Shown: in pieces, positions 22,005 to 31,668 of the stretch | Layout: each line of letters begins with the position of its first letter | How positions within the stretch are numbered: position 1 is the stretch's first letter | NCBI GenBank assembly: GCA_045837725.1 | Contig: JBEWZL010000232.1 | Span: 372,001 to 436,000, forward strand | Direction: 5' to 3' | DNA: 64,000 nt | Source: Vermamoeba vermiformis | Taxonomy: Eukaryota > Tubulinea > Echinamoebida | Position numbers and translations under genes: made by a program | Notes under the pieces: generated by a model | Database searches by the model: none | Seen by the model: the letters and a program-made list of their open reading frames with translations, nothing else | What the model was told of the DNA's origin: nothing

Positions 22005-24438
22005 TTACGTCTTATATCCAGTACGCATAATCTTCCTAAATTTAGCGTACATGCCGTCTTCGTTAAACCTGAACGGATGTGCAAATTGGTACTCTGACTT
22101 CCAAAATTCTTCAAACGCCTTGCCGCGCCAATCAAAGTAACCTTAATATAGTTACGATTAATAATCATAATCATTACCCGTTGCCATATCAATGCAGAAT
22201 CTAATCAGCAATATATCACTGGATCTTTCAATTCTTTACCGGTCAAATTTGTCGGACTTGCAGGAGCTTCCAAGATATAAGGAATCGTTGGTATAGCTAG
22301 CTCTAAGAACACCTTATTCTTGACGAATAAGCGCGTTAGGGCGATGTACTCGGTTCTCAATCTTTGCGGGATGTAAAATAGATCTCCCATGCCTAGATTG
22401 AAAAACTATGTCAGATCTCGCTACTTTTCGAAAGAAATCGAATCAACGTACCACGCCATATTAAGTCATTAGCACCATAAGTATCTTGCAATCGATCTTT
22501 GTATTGCTTTGGCAGCTCTTTCATCGATTGCCGACAGGCTTTCAGACCCCATTGAGTATGCCACCACCACCATCCAGCTATTAATTGTAAAGTATAATAC
22601 GGTGAGTTACGAATATACATTTTGAAGTATTATTGTTCGGCTTACTTGGTCCGGTGGTGTCATTTTGAAACGTTGACATCGAATACGGTCCGAGACTGTC
22701 TTCTTCAGTGTACGTTATCCAAGTCTTGTTCTTATCGAAGTTGTTGAACGACCAGTAGTTCAGTAGCAGATCGAAGTGGAAGGATAAATAGCCCGCGTAA
22801 TTCGGATAGGCTTCCATAATATCGGCGATACATCCGTACATTGTATGACCGCCATGACGGACTTGGTCTGAAAGTGCAATCAATAAGTAAGCTAGAATGA
22901 GCAATGATATGAGAATCATTCTTACCTTTAGTGCAAACATAATCGATTGCTGGATGTGGATCCGGACCGCACACAATAAAGTTTTTGAAAACTTTACCGT
23001 ATTGCTCGAGCAAGAGCGGCAAATGATTATATCGTGGACTATTGAAGTGTAGGACTACCAATATGTCATCGAAGTACTTGTGCGAGGGCGGCAAAGTCAC
23101 AGACAATCTCTCGATCCGGAGCTCTCCATCCGAAACAGTGTGCGGTGTAATTTCATCAACCTGTGGTACGTTCTCGGGTTCAATCGTCTCTTCTACTCCG
23201 TTGATAATTGATTGACTTGATATAATTAGCGAAGCTATAATCACTAATGCGAAAATTAATCCGCCAATTCTTCTCGCTGTGATCTGCCCGAAAATCCTCT
23301 TCCAAATCGATTTCTTTGGTTCTATATCATCTTCTATATCCATCTCGCTCATCGGTAATTTATCGTAGTCTTTTCCATTCGTGGATGCGGTTGAAGTACT
23401 TGGAGCACTTGGAGCAGCCATTGCACCTTGAGTGTACAAATACGTTGCCACGAACACGACAATGCAGCTGAGCACTGAATTGAGCGATGCAGGCAAGTTG
23501 AACAGCGTTGCATTCACGATGAACAACACCACTGTTGCAACTGCTGAACAGAATGTTTTTGCAATGGCATTGGTGTATTTGTAAATGACAGTGATCGTCA
23601 AACCAATAACTGCATTGAGAAACACGATGACGACTGCTGGAAAGTCGTAGCCTATTTTAATAAGAGATTTCGTTAGTTAAATCGGATCTTCGCGTGTCAA
23701 AATTAGTTTTTTCCGTAAATCATGAAACAATTCGTTAATACGATAAGTACCTTGGAAAAAGCCCATTTGACTGCTATTAGCAAGGAATAATATGAAATTA
23801 AAGACCGTTCCAGCTGAGTACAAGATCATGTTCTGGATGTTGAGAGAACAATCGTAAGACTTGAGCAGACGTTCATTCCAAATGCCATTCGCTGATGCTA
23901 TGGTAACGCTGATGAACATGACGAAATAGCCACTGAGTTTGAGAGTTGTTGAATGACGGCACGGATCGTATTGCAACAAACACAAGCCTGCCACTTGCAG
24001 CAAGATGGCGCTCCATTGAACTTTTGTTATTAATTTTGATAGCACTATCCATGATAGAATCGCCGTTATAAACGATGAGCCGGATTTCATAACGGTAATT
24101 GACACCGGATCGGCCCATAAAAATAGATAAAAATTGAGATGGTTGTTGATGAAGTATGATAGAGCCAATCCTATTAATTGAATGTACGGTGCTTTCTTCA
24201 AATTTGATAATAATTCTGATTTTGCGTCTTTCCATCCAGTCGCTTTGACGTGCAAACCAAAACTGAGCCAGATCTTGATGAACTCTGCCATGGTGAGTGC
24301 TGAAGCTGTTGAGAACTCGTATTTGCCATTCTTTTGTGCCAATTTGTAAATGATAGCCACCAATGTTTGAACCGCGATCAGCCCGATCAACGCGGCAATA
24401 GTTATGAGCCGTCTTCTAGTAGGGCTTTCTTCGGCCAT
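22005..24438 (-). CDS. Nucleotide-sugar transporter fused to luminal glycosyltransferase-like domain (copy B)
   Basis: Paralogue of the gene at 13792-16329, on the opposite strand. Exon 1 (24438-about 23752) and the first 250 bp of exon 2 (from about 23653) are nearly identical to copy A at the DNA level, including synonymous sites. The part after the linker is clearly diverged: linker EPENVPQVDEITPHTVSDGE instead of a Pro/Thr/Val repeat; luminal domain KYFDDILVVLHFNSPRYNHL, GGHTMYGCIADIMEAYPNYA, GYLSFHFDLLLNYWSFNNFD, WWWWHTQWGLKACRQS and DLFYIPQRLRTEYIAL. The extra membrane helix (GGLIFALVIIASLIIS) is kept. It ends RKIMRTGYKT-stop at 22005-22007. The role should match copy A with a possibly different acceptor; transporter specificity is probably the same, given the near-identity. 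Confidence 0.8.
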
Positions 24439-24862
24439 TTTATATATACATGTATTATACTCGGTGAGGCGAATTACAAAATGAGCCTGAGTAACGAATC
24501 AAAACGCAATTTTTACGTCTGATGTCATACGTCGCTCCTTTTTTTGTTGTGTGTACCATCAAAACGCATTATGCCTCAATATGTGTTGTGCATTGCGGTA
24601 ATGTCTTGAAATACAGTATTGATGTCTCGGGTAAAGCTTTGGTACGCTTGATTTGTGTTCCGTAAAAGTAATGAAAACCGTTTTTCTTCGGATCTTGATT
24701 CAATTCGCTTAGGAGGCCCAATTGCACTCCATATGTTATTTAATACGGAGAATTAGTATTGTTCGTATTTTAAGTCTCCGTATGAGCTTGCGAGGCTAAA
24801 AATGTCATTGCGTTTTGACATCCACATTCAAATTTTCGTCCTAAACAACAGAAGCACAAATC
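24439..24862. promoter_or_regulatory. Divergent promoter region (transporter fusion B / invertase)
   Basis: 424-bp spacer between head-to-head genes. On the minus side TATATAAA immediately precedes the transporter ATG. No recurrent palindrome was found here. Confidence 0.4.
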
Positions 24863-27039
24863 ATGTGGTCATTGCAATCAATGCAACGTATAGTACTAGT
24901 ATGTTGCCTTGTATTCGTTACTGTTGCTGTTAGTGAGCTGCAAGATCCAGCTCGACCAAAGTTTCATTTTCTGCCGGAAGAAAATTGGTAAGTAATTGAT
25001 TTCAACATATCTCAATAAGGGTTATAGTATATTTATGAATATAGTCTAGCAAATAGACGACAAAAATATTGCACTTTGCCATCCTAATTATCTTACCCTA
25101 TAAAAAGGCTGAACGATCCCAATGGAATGTTTTATTTTAATGGTTATTACCATGTATTTTATCAATATGCGACGACTGTTCAATGGACCAATTTGAAATA
25201 TTGGGGCCACGCTGTTTCCAAAGATTTAGTCACTTGGCAACGCTTACCTATCGGACTTTATCCCGATCAACGTACGTTCTCTCAATTGCCAAATTCATGC
25301 TAACATATATGGCATAGCTGGCGCTGATATTTATGGAGTTTGGAGGTAAGCAAAGGAAAGTTCCGCTCTCAAAAAATTAATTTGAAATTCTTTTTTCTAT
25401 TTAGTGGCAGCGCTATCGTAGTCAATGATAGTATGATTATGGCTATATATACTGGTATCAATCAACCCACTGTAACTGACGACGGAGCGCAAGTAAGTTA
25501 ATTTTTTTTGTTCCGCGAAGATTTATTGCTGAGAGACTAATTCCCCGTTAGACGGTCTGCCTAGCCTATCCTAATAGTACTGATGGCATTCTAGTCAATT
25601 GGTACAAAGACACCGCCAATCCCGTGATATCTGGCCCTCCAGATTTCTTGCAAGGTTTACTCGTGGCATATCGCGACCCGTGCATTTGGAACCAAAACGG
25701 AACCGTAAGAACAAATCCAACGATTGCAGCACTACGTAGACTAACTATAGCCTAGTACTACTTCATTTTGGGTAGCGGAGTTCGTCATTTGCATTCGATT
25801 GCGTTGTTGTACAAGAGCACGGATCTGCACTCGTGGAGTTACGAAGGCGTATTTGCAGCAGGCAATGACGACGAAGGCTGGGAGTGGGAGTGTCCTGATT
25901 ACTTCAGCCTGCCCACCCCCGACGGCAAGACAGTAGATTGCTTGTTCTTGTCGATTCCTGGCACTGGCATTGGTTGGAAAGTTGGGCACACTGACCTCGC
26001 GACGATGAGATTCCATTCTCGGTCTGGCTCTGCTTTCCGTTATGACGTTGGTTGGAACTACGCACCTAGAAGCTTTTATGATCCGATAAAGGTCCGTAAC
26101 GAGTTCCTATTGATATTCCTAACATTTTTCATTAAGAAACGTCAAGTTCAGTTCGGGTGGTTAAATGAAGGCAGATCTACCGACAGTAAGACATTGTATT
26201 GATACTTACTATTTGATATTTAGTCTAACATGATCATACTGTTAGTTAACGAAAAAGAAGGATGGGCTGGTGTGATGACACTTGGCCGCGAGATCTACGT
26301 GTAATGCAACTTTTTTGACGCGTTAAAAGTATCCCTTGGCTGACGTTTTTATCGATGCACCAGACGTGAAGATTATACTCTCGGATTCCGTCCCCTCGAA
26401 GAACAACAGCAGCTCAGAACAGGGGTCATTTTCACGATGTCAAATTACACGTTCCCGACAAATTACCTCAACTGGCACAACGTGTTCAGAGAATTCAAAG
26501 GCAACCAATACGAGTTCATTGCTAAGTTCAAAATCTCCAAGGCTTCGCAGACCTCGTAAGAAAATCCGAATCTTTTCTGAGAATTATTATGTAGTTGACC
26601 TGACCGATTATTTTTAGCGATCGATTTGGTTTGATTTTGTACGCAGATCCAGGCTTCACTGAATACACGAGAATATTTTTCGACATGTCCGCCAATACCG
26701 TGGGCTATGATCTCACACGCGCATCGACCAATTCACAGACTGATCACAGCATTAACCAGTTGAATTACAAAATCCCCTCGGATACTTTAACGTAAGCTCT
26801 TTATTATTTCATCGAACAATTACAAGACTAACAGTGGATCCGATAGGTTGCAAGGGTTTGTCGACCACTCAGTGATCGAAATATTCGTCAACGAACAAGT
26901 CGTAATAACACCGCGAGTGTACCCTAACAATCCAGATTCGAAGCACATTGGCCTGTACTACGAACAAACAGCTGAAACACAACCCTCGAAGATTGTCCTC
27001 GAGTCTTTGGTGATATACGGCGTTGATTCTATTTGGTAG
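24863..27039 (+). CDS. Secreted GH32 beta-fructofuranosidase (invertase-like)
   Basis: Begins MWSLQSMQRIVLVCCLVFVTV, a signal peptide. Exon 1 ends ENW and joins exon 2 as WLNDPNG, the GH32 nucleophile motif, split by an intron. Then come the strand HVFYQYATTVQW, WSGSAIV, the stabiliser motif YRDPCIW (about 25673-25690) and the acid/base motif WECPDYF (about 25884-25905). The C-terminal beta-sandwich (about 26640-27039) ends with ESLVIYGVDSIW. It should hydrolyse sucrose or fructans outside the cell. The join near 26300-26420 is problematic: the frame that gives the family-like RPLEEQQQLRTGV has a stop close upstream, so there is either an unusual splice or a one-base lesion there. An intron with acceptor at about 25750 keeps the frame after NGT. 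Confidence 0.85.
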
Positions 27040-27100
27040 AAATAAAAACTAAAAGTGATTTTAATCGTTTTTTTTCTCCAAACGAAAAGTGGAAATTGCA

Positions 27101-27122
27101 AGGGTTAGGGTTAGGTTTAGGG
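27101..27122 (+). repeat. Short interstitial telomere-like repeat
   Basis: About three and a half tandem units of TTAGGG with one TTTAGGG variant, in the gap between the invertase and the F-box/LRR gene. Shorter matches (GGGTTAGGGTTT at 59905-59916 and CCCTAACCCCT near 60915) occur elsewhere. It may be a telomere scar or a telobox-like site. Confidence 0.6.
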
Positions 27123-27224
27123 TAAAACATTTTTTCAAATTTTTCTTTAGTTTTCGAACCGGCTATGAACAGAACCGGGCAAGAACTTTAGCGATCTATT
27201 TATTAAATTATAAATATAATTGTT

Positions 27225-28413
27225 TTAATCATTTGAATAAGAATAATCGCTGTCGCTCGCATCTTCAAACTCATGATCGTCTTCAAATTCATCGTCCTCT
27301 TCGTCCAACACAAACTCTTCATCGTTATCATCGTCATCTTCAAATGTAATATCAGGATATTTCTTGCGCGCTTCGATTTTCCAAGTCGGTCGTACGTTCA
27401 CAAAGTACGTAATTGACAAGTGCTTTAACGTCTTCAAATTATCTACAAACTCGTTGAGCGCTGCTTCGGTGACTTTAACTGCAGTTGAAAGCACTGTTAG
27501 TATCAAATATAATCGACTATTTTGCATTGCAAGCTAAACTTGCGATCCGGATTTCGAACAATTATAAATAAATCATATAGGGTTATAATACTTGCGACAT
27601 AAATGAAAAATATACTATTATTAAGGTGTTAAGTAATGATCTATTGAAGGAACTGAAGTTCAAAACGTGATCTGCGGAAATTGTTTCGTGTAGTAGACGT
27701 ACTTGAATACAACATCACCACGCTACGTAATGAAGGATGCTTTGATAATGTTTTGAGCGCTTCGTTGGTGAATTTACACGTCTCCAAGTTGAGCACACGA
27801 AGATCTGGAAATTTGAGCAGATCTGTCATATCATCATCGTTCAAATTCGAGCAAACAAGGTCGAGGTGCATTAGATTAGGACACAACTATAATGAGAATA
27901 ATATTATTAATCAAATACGGTCGTATTTAATTTTTGAACTTCAATATTTTTACCTCCGCTAGTCTCGTGAGATCGTGCCGTTCAGGAACATCGTCTAAAT
28001 TAAGGCGCATAATGCACCAAGCACGTGAACCAAATGATTTCAGTGAATCAAAGGACATTTTGACCAAGTGATGACGCCAAAGCGAAACAGATTTGCTAAT
28101 CTCGAAAAAGTACTTGCAGATCGCACCGCAATTAACTATAACGATAAATTTAGATAAAATATTATTAAGTATGTGCATTTCTTACCAAGATCAGGCACTG
28201 TTAAATTAGAGAATATTTTCTCGACGATCTAAAAAATATTTTGTTAATTTAGAAAATTAAAGTAATTATTCACGCAGCAAAACTTACTTCGCCCGGAAAT
28301 ATATCGAGAAAATCAGGTATTTGAGCATTTTCGAATTGAACTAATCTTTGTTTTTTCGCTGCAGGCTCATCTTCCGCAAGAACTTCTTGTTGGATTCTCT
28401 TTCTCTTGCTCAT
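27225..28413 (-). CDS. F-box/leucine-rich-repeat protein with acidic tail
   Basis: Starts at 28413 with MSKRKRIQQEVLAEDEPAAK, a basic nuclear-localisation-like segment. An F-box follows, split by introns near 28290-28230 and 28190 (IPDFLDIFPGE, then IVEKIFSNLTVPDL, then CGAICKYFFEISKSVSLWRH). The LRR part is clear: CPNLMHLDLVCSNLNDDDMTDLL, then FPDLRVLNLETCKFTNEAL (about 27886-27770), with more repeats after an intron (LNEFVDNLKTLKHLSI). It ends in a long Asp/Glu run (about 27345-27228). FBXL proteins are SCF ubiquitin-ligase substrate receptors. The substrate is unknown. Confidence 0.75.
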
Positions 28414-28584
28414 TGTGCTGTGCCTTATGTTGTATGTATGTCTTCTAGAATAATAACAATTCTAAAGTGCCCATTATGCTTGACGTTCACCTGCACAAAA
28501 AGTTACGTTCAAAAAATCTGTAAATCCACAAAACGCGAAAAAATTAACGACAAAAATAAGATTTTATATACAAATTAAAATAAT

Positions 28585-28816
28585 CTACTTATTTATCTTC
28601 GTCGCACTTAAATCTGCGGTAGAATTTTCAGATGCGTTTTGTCCAACATTTGGGTCTTGATTGCCGGTTCTCTTTTTCTTGTCTACGCTTTTATGAACCT
28701 TAGCGGGCTCAAATATCGCGTGGTTCGATTTACCACTCGTTTTCTGCAGCATTTTCTCTTTCTCTAGACGTCAATTAAAAGATCGGCTTAAATTAATTTA
28801 GAATAGACTTACCCAT
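28585..28816 (-). CDS. Tiny basic protein, tandem copy 1
   Basis: Two exons: ATGG (28816-28813) and 28763-28585. The product is about 59 residues: MEKEKMLQKTSGKSNHAIF, then EPAKVHKSVDKKKRTGNQ and a Ser/Asn tail. It is hydrophilic and probably disordered, with no known family. It is called because an intron with good signals, an open frame and a second diverged copy 549 bp away with the same exon layout are all present. Confidence 0.5.
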
Positions 28817-29147
28817 ATCGGCTTATATTACGGTAATATAGTTACTAGCAAATGTACTTTGATCTCTAAGAACAGTAAAATGTCTTCTTGTGCTCGAGCT
28901 GGTAGTTTAATTTAATTGAAAATGACATGCCGAAAAAAATTCAACGTGGGCCACGTTCCAGACAAGAAAGGGTTTAACCACTTTAGAAGGCAAAATATGC
29001 CAGCCACAGGTTAAATCGACGACTATTACTGACGTTCAACTGGACAAAAAGTTAACGTAGCAAAATACAACTATGTAAATCCACAAAACGAAACCAACGA
29101 CAAAAGTAATTATCAAATTATAATAATAACAATCTATTTATTTATTC

Positions 29148-29365
29148 GCACTTAAATCTGTATTTGTAGAAATGTCAGATGCGTTTTGTCCAACTTCATT
29201 TGGAACTTGTTCGCCGGTTCTCTGTGTCCTGTCTGCGCTTTCATAAACCTTAGCAGGTTCATAGATATCGTGATTTGATTTACCACTCGTTTTCTTCATC
29301 ATTTTCTCTTTCTAGATGTCAATAGGAGTTCGCTAAATTTAATTTTGAATAGACTTACGTCCCAT
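29148..29365 (-). CDS. Tiny basic protein, tandem copy 2
   Basis: Second copy of the gene at 28585-28816. The exon-2 frame is preserved despite many substitutions: KKTSGKSNHDIYEPAKVYES, then RTGEQVPNEVGQNASD. The first exon is ATGGGAC; the acceptor must shift by 4 bases (to after ...tagaaag) to keep frame, giving MGQKMMKKTSG. Otherwise translation could start at the internal ATGATG (29302). Flanking DNA is also duplicated. The conserved reading frame suggests that both copies are or were functional. Confidence 0.5.
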
Positions 29366-29480
29366 ATCCGCTTATATTACGATAGATAGTTACTAACAAA
29401 AGTCCTTTGACCTCGAAAACAGTAAAATGTCTTCTTGTGTGCTCGTGCTGGCAAAAAGTAACCGAAAGTGACATTCCGAA

Positions 29481-29910
29481 AAAATTCAACGGCTCACGCC
29501 AAAGAAAACCAAACGTAATTAGTTTAATACTTGCAGCTTAGCATTTATTTTGAAAGTTTTTTTTACAAGTTTAGCATTCGATGAGCGGATCTAAATGTCG
29601 TACAATTTTAATCGTTCTTATTGTTTTCTGAAGGCCATAAGATCTGCCATAGAAAAATCGATCTTAAGGCCTACCAGAACAACGCAAATCAAAAGATTAT
29701 TGCCTTATTTAGAAATCGCGTCATCGAACGAATATTATTTTCGCTGGTGATGAAAAAATCTAACTATCTACATTGGTTTGTTGAAATTGATAATCAAAAT
29801 CGAAGAATACTATAACAATACTAACATTAACACATTAGTATCGCTATAATACTCTCCTGCGCATTATCAAGTGGTGGATTTGGTTTTTTTGAATTTAGGC
29901 GGGAAAATGG
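29481..29910. other. Intergenic region
   Basis: 430 bp upstream of tiny-gene copy 2 and downstream of the next minus-strand gene. A plus-strand open frame at 29621-29815 has no supporting features. I see nothing else. Confidence 0.4.
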
Positions 29911-31458
29911 TTACTGGTACGAGGCTGAATAAGACTCCTCCCAATTCGTTACGAGCCTACCAACCGGCTCGATTTCCATCTTAAATATTGCTGAGGTCAT
30001 CTTCCTTGTTGCCTCAATTACCTAAATAGGAAATCAAAAAGTCAGTACACGATCCACAAGTCAGAAAGTATTAACAGAAATAAATAATCATCGAAATAAA
30101 ATATAAATGTCATTATACGAGCTATTATAAGGCGTATTTAGACTTACGATTTCGGGATCTTGAATGTTACGTTCCAAAACATCATCTGGACTTTCAGCCG
30201 CTTGGCTCAGATTAGTGCTCGCATGTGGCAGGCCCATCAACGATGTTTCTCGCCACAGTGCATCGATTTCAAGCGATCTTTCTAAGTGATTACTATAATA
30301 GGAAAGGTTAAATATAGTAATCTGATAAATTGGGGGTTTTCGGCGTGCTAGTATCACGTGCATCAGATATTGAGCTTAAATCCGATTTATCGAGGTATAT
30401 AATATTATGTGGGCTATTTTACGGTTGAAAATAAAGCTTACCGGTACATTGCTTTTAAATCCTGAACTGCAACGCTCTCGAGCGGAGTATCGTAGCCAAC
30501 GGACTTGATTTCGATTAGGTCCCTATGTATATGCTATTAGGATATTTTAGGACAATAAAACATGCTCTAAACGGAGATAAGGATGTAAATCCGGGATTGT
30601 TTATCAAAACGAATACTTACTTGGCTGTTTGCGAAACAATAGTCTTTAAATCCTCTTCAGCTCTATTTACACGTTCAGTGACGCTATCTACTTCTTGTTT
30701 CGGACGTTCCTTAGGTTTAATCTGCTTCGTTCTGAAAAAAGATCAGATCAGCAATTGATTCGTTCCAGGATCAATTAAATCGATATCATCGACATAACTA
30801 TATCGCACAAATGTAATAAGCATGACCAACAATTATTTCTCAACACAAAATCTTGGATCTAAATTAAGAACGATCCGATCAGACTGACAGATCCAACTTT
30901 TTAACCCTTGAGCAGCTTGTAAACAATTTTAGGACTCATAAATAAAATGTACATACGGTGACTCTATAGTAATAGGCACTGAGGATATAGTAGCTGCTGC
31001 TGCAAGCCTTCGAGCGGATACGCCCTTAATGGCCTTGGGTACAGGCTTGTCTGCATTTAAAATAATTATTACTCTATTTTTCATTATTATTGGCTTATGA
31101 ATATCGCTTACTAGGAGTTCCAATGCAAAGACCCATAGTTTAAATTTGGATCGAAACAATTTTAAGGGCTAGGCTACAACCGCGCGTTAGCGTTTGCACT
31201 ACAGCACAATAGATAATATATGACCTATTCTTACCTGGGAGAGCAATGCGTGGTCGTGCATCAAACGCGAGCAAGACAAAAAAACCATTTTTAGACCGTG
31301 AATTTATGATTTATCCGTCATCCGTCAGAATCTGAAATGAAACAAAAGAGTTAATATACTTGTACGTGTGCTGTAGAGGTACCTGCCCGGGTCGAACTCG
31401 CTTTCTGTCCTTCAGATAAAAGTTCGCGATCCGAATTAAATTTTCGGGCTTTATTCAT
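29911..31458 (-). CDS. Unrecognised small protein, multi-exon
   Basis: The proposed first exon (31458-about 31385) gives MNKARKFNSDRELLSEGQKA. It splices in phase to about 31052-30955 (DKPVPKAIKGVSARRLAAAA), then exons near 30735-30620 (TKQIKPKERPKQEVDSVTER), 30520-30440 (DLIEIKSVGYDTPLES), 30295-30150 (NHLERSLEIDALWRETSLMG) and 30020-29911 (ATRKMTSAIFKMEIEPVGRL, stop 29911-29913). The whole is about 215 residues, mostly helical, basic at the front, with no membrane segment. I do not recognise a family. The first intron is long (about 330 bp). Confidence 0.5.
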
Positions 31459-31668
31459 TGCAAGAATTCTTCGTGCAAGGCCGGAGATAAAATGAGGTAA
31501 ATATTATTGGGTTATTATAAATGAGTCGCCAATCTTTCAGATATTATTGGAGACTCACATTTTGGATGCCAAAATAAACAATAAAAAATTGTGAATTGTT
31601 CCTCCTTTTACTTTTCGCTTATGTACATGATAATATGTTAAGATATATGTTTCTATATCCGACCCAAA

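Larger units (their letters stand above)
28480..29480. repeat. Tandem direct duplication (two units of about 450 bp, 549 bp apart)
   Basis: Unit 1 (about 28480-28930) and unit 2 (about 29030-29480) share a plus-strand start (GACGTTCA then AAAAAGTTA), the small coding exon, the intron and the upstream stretch (AACAGTAAAATGTCTTCTTG). They differ by indels and many substitutions, so the duplication is not recent. Confidence 0.6.

Noticed and set aside
29621-29815. Plus-strand open frame MFSEGHKICHRK
   Set aside because: Short, AT-driven composition, no partner exons or recognisable domain.
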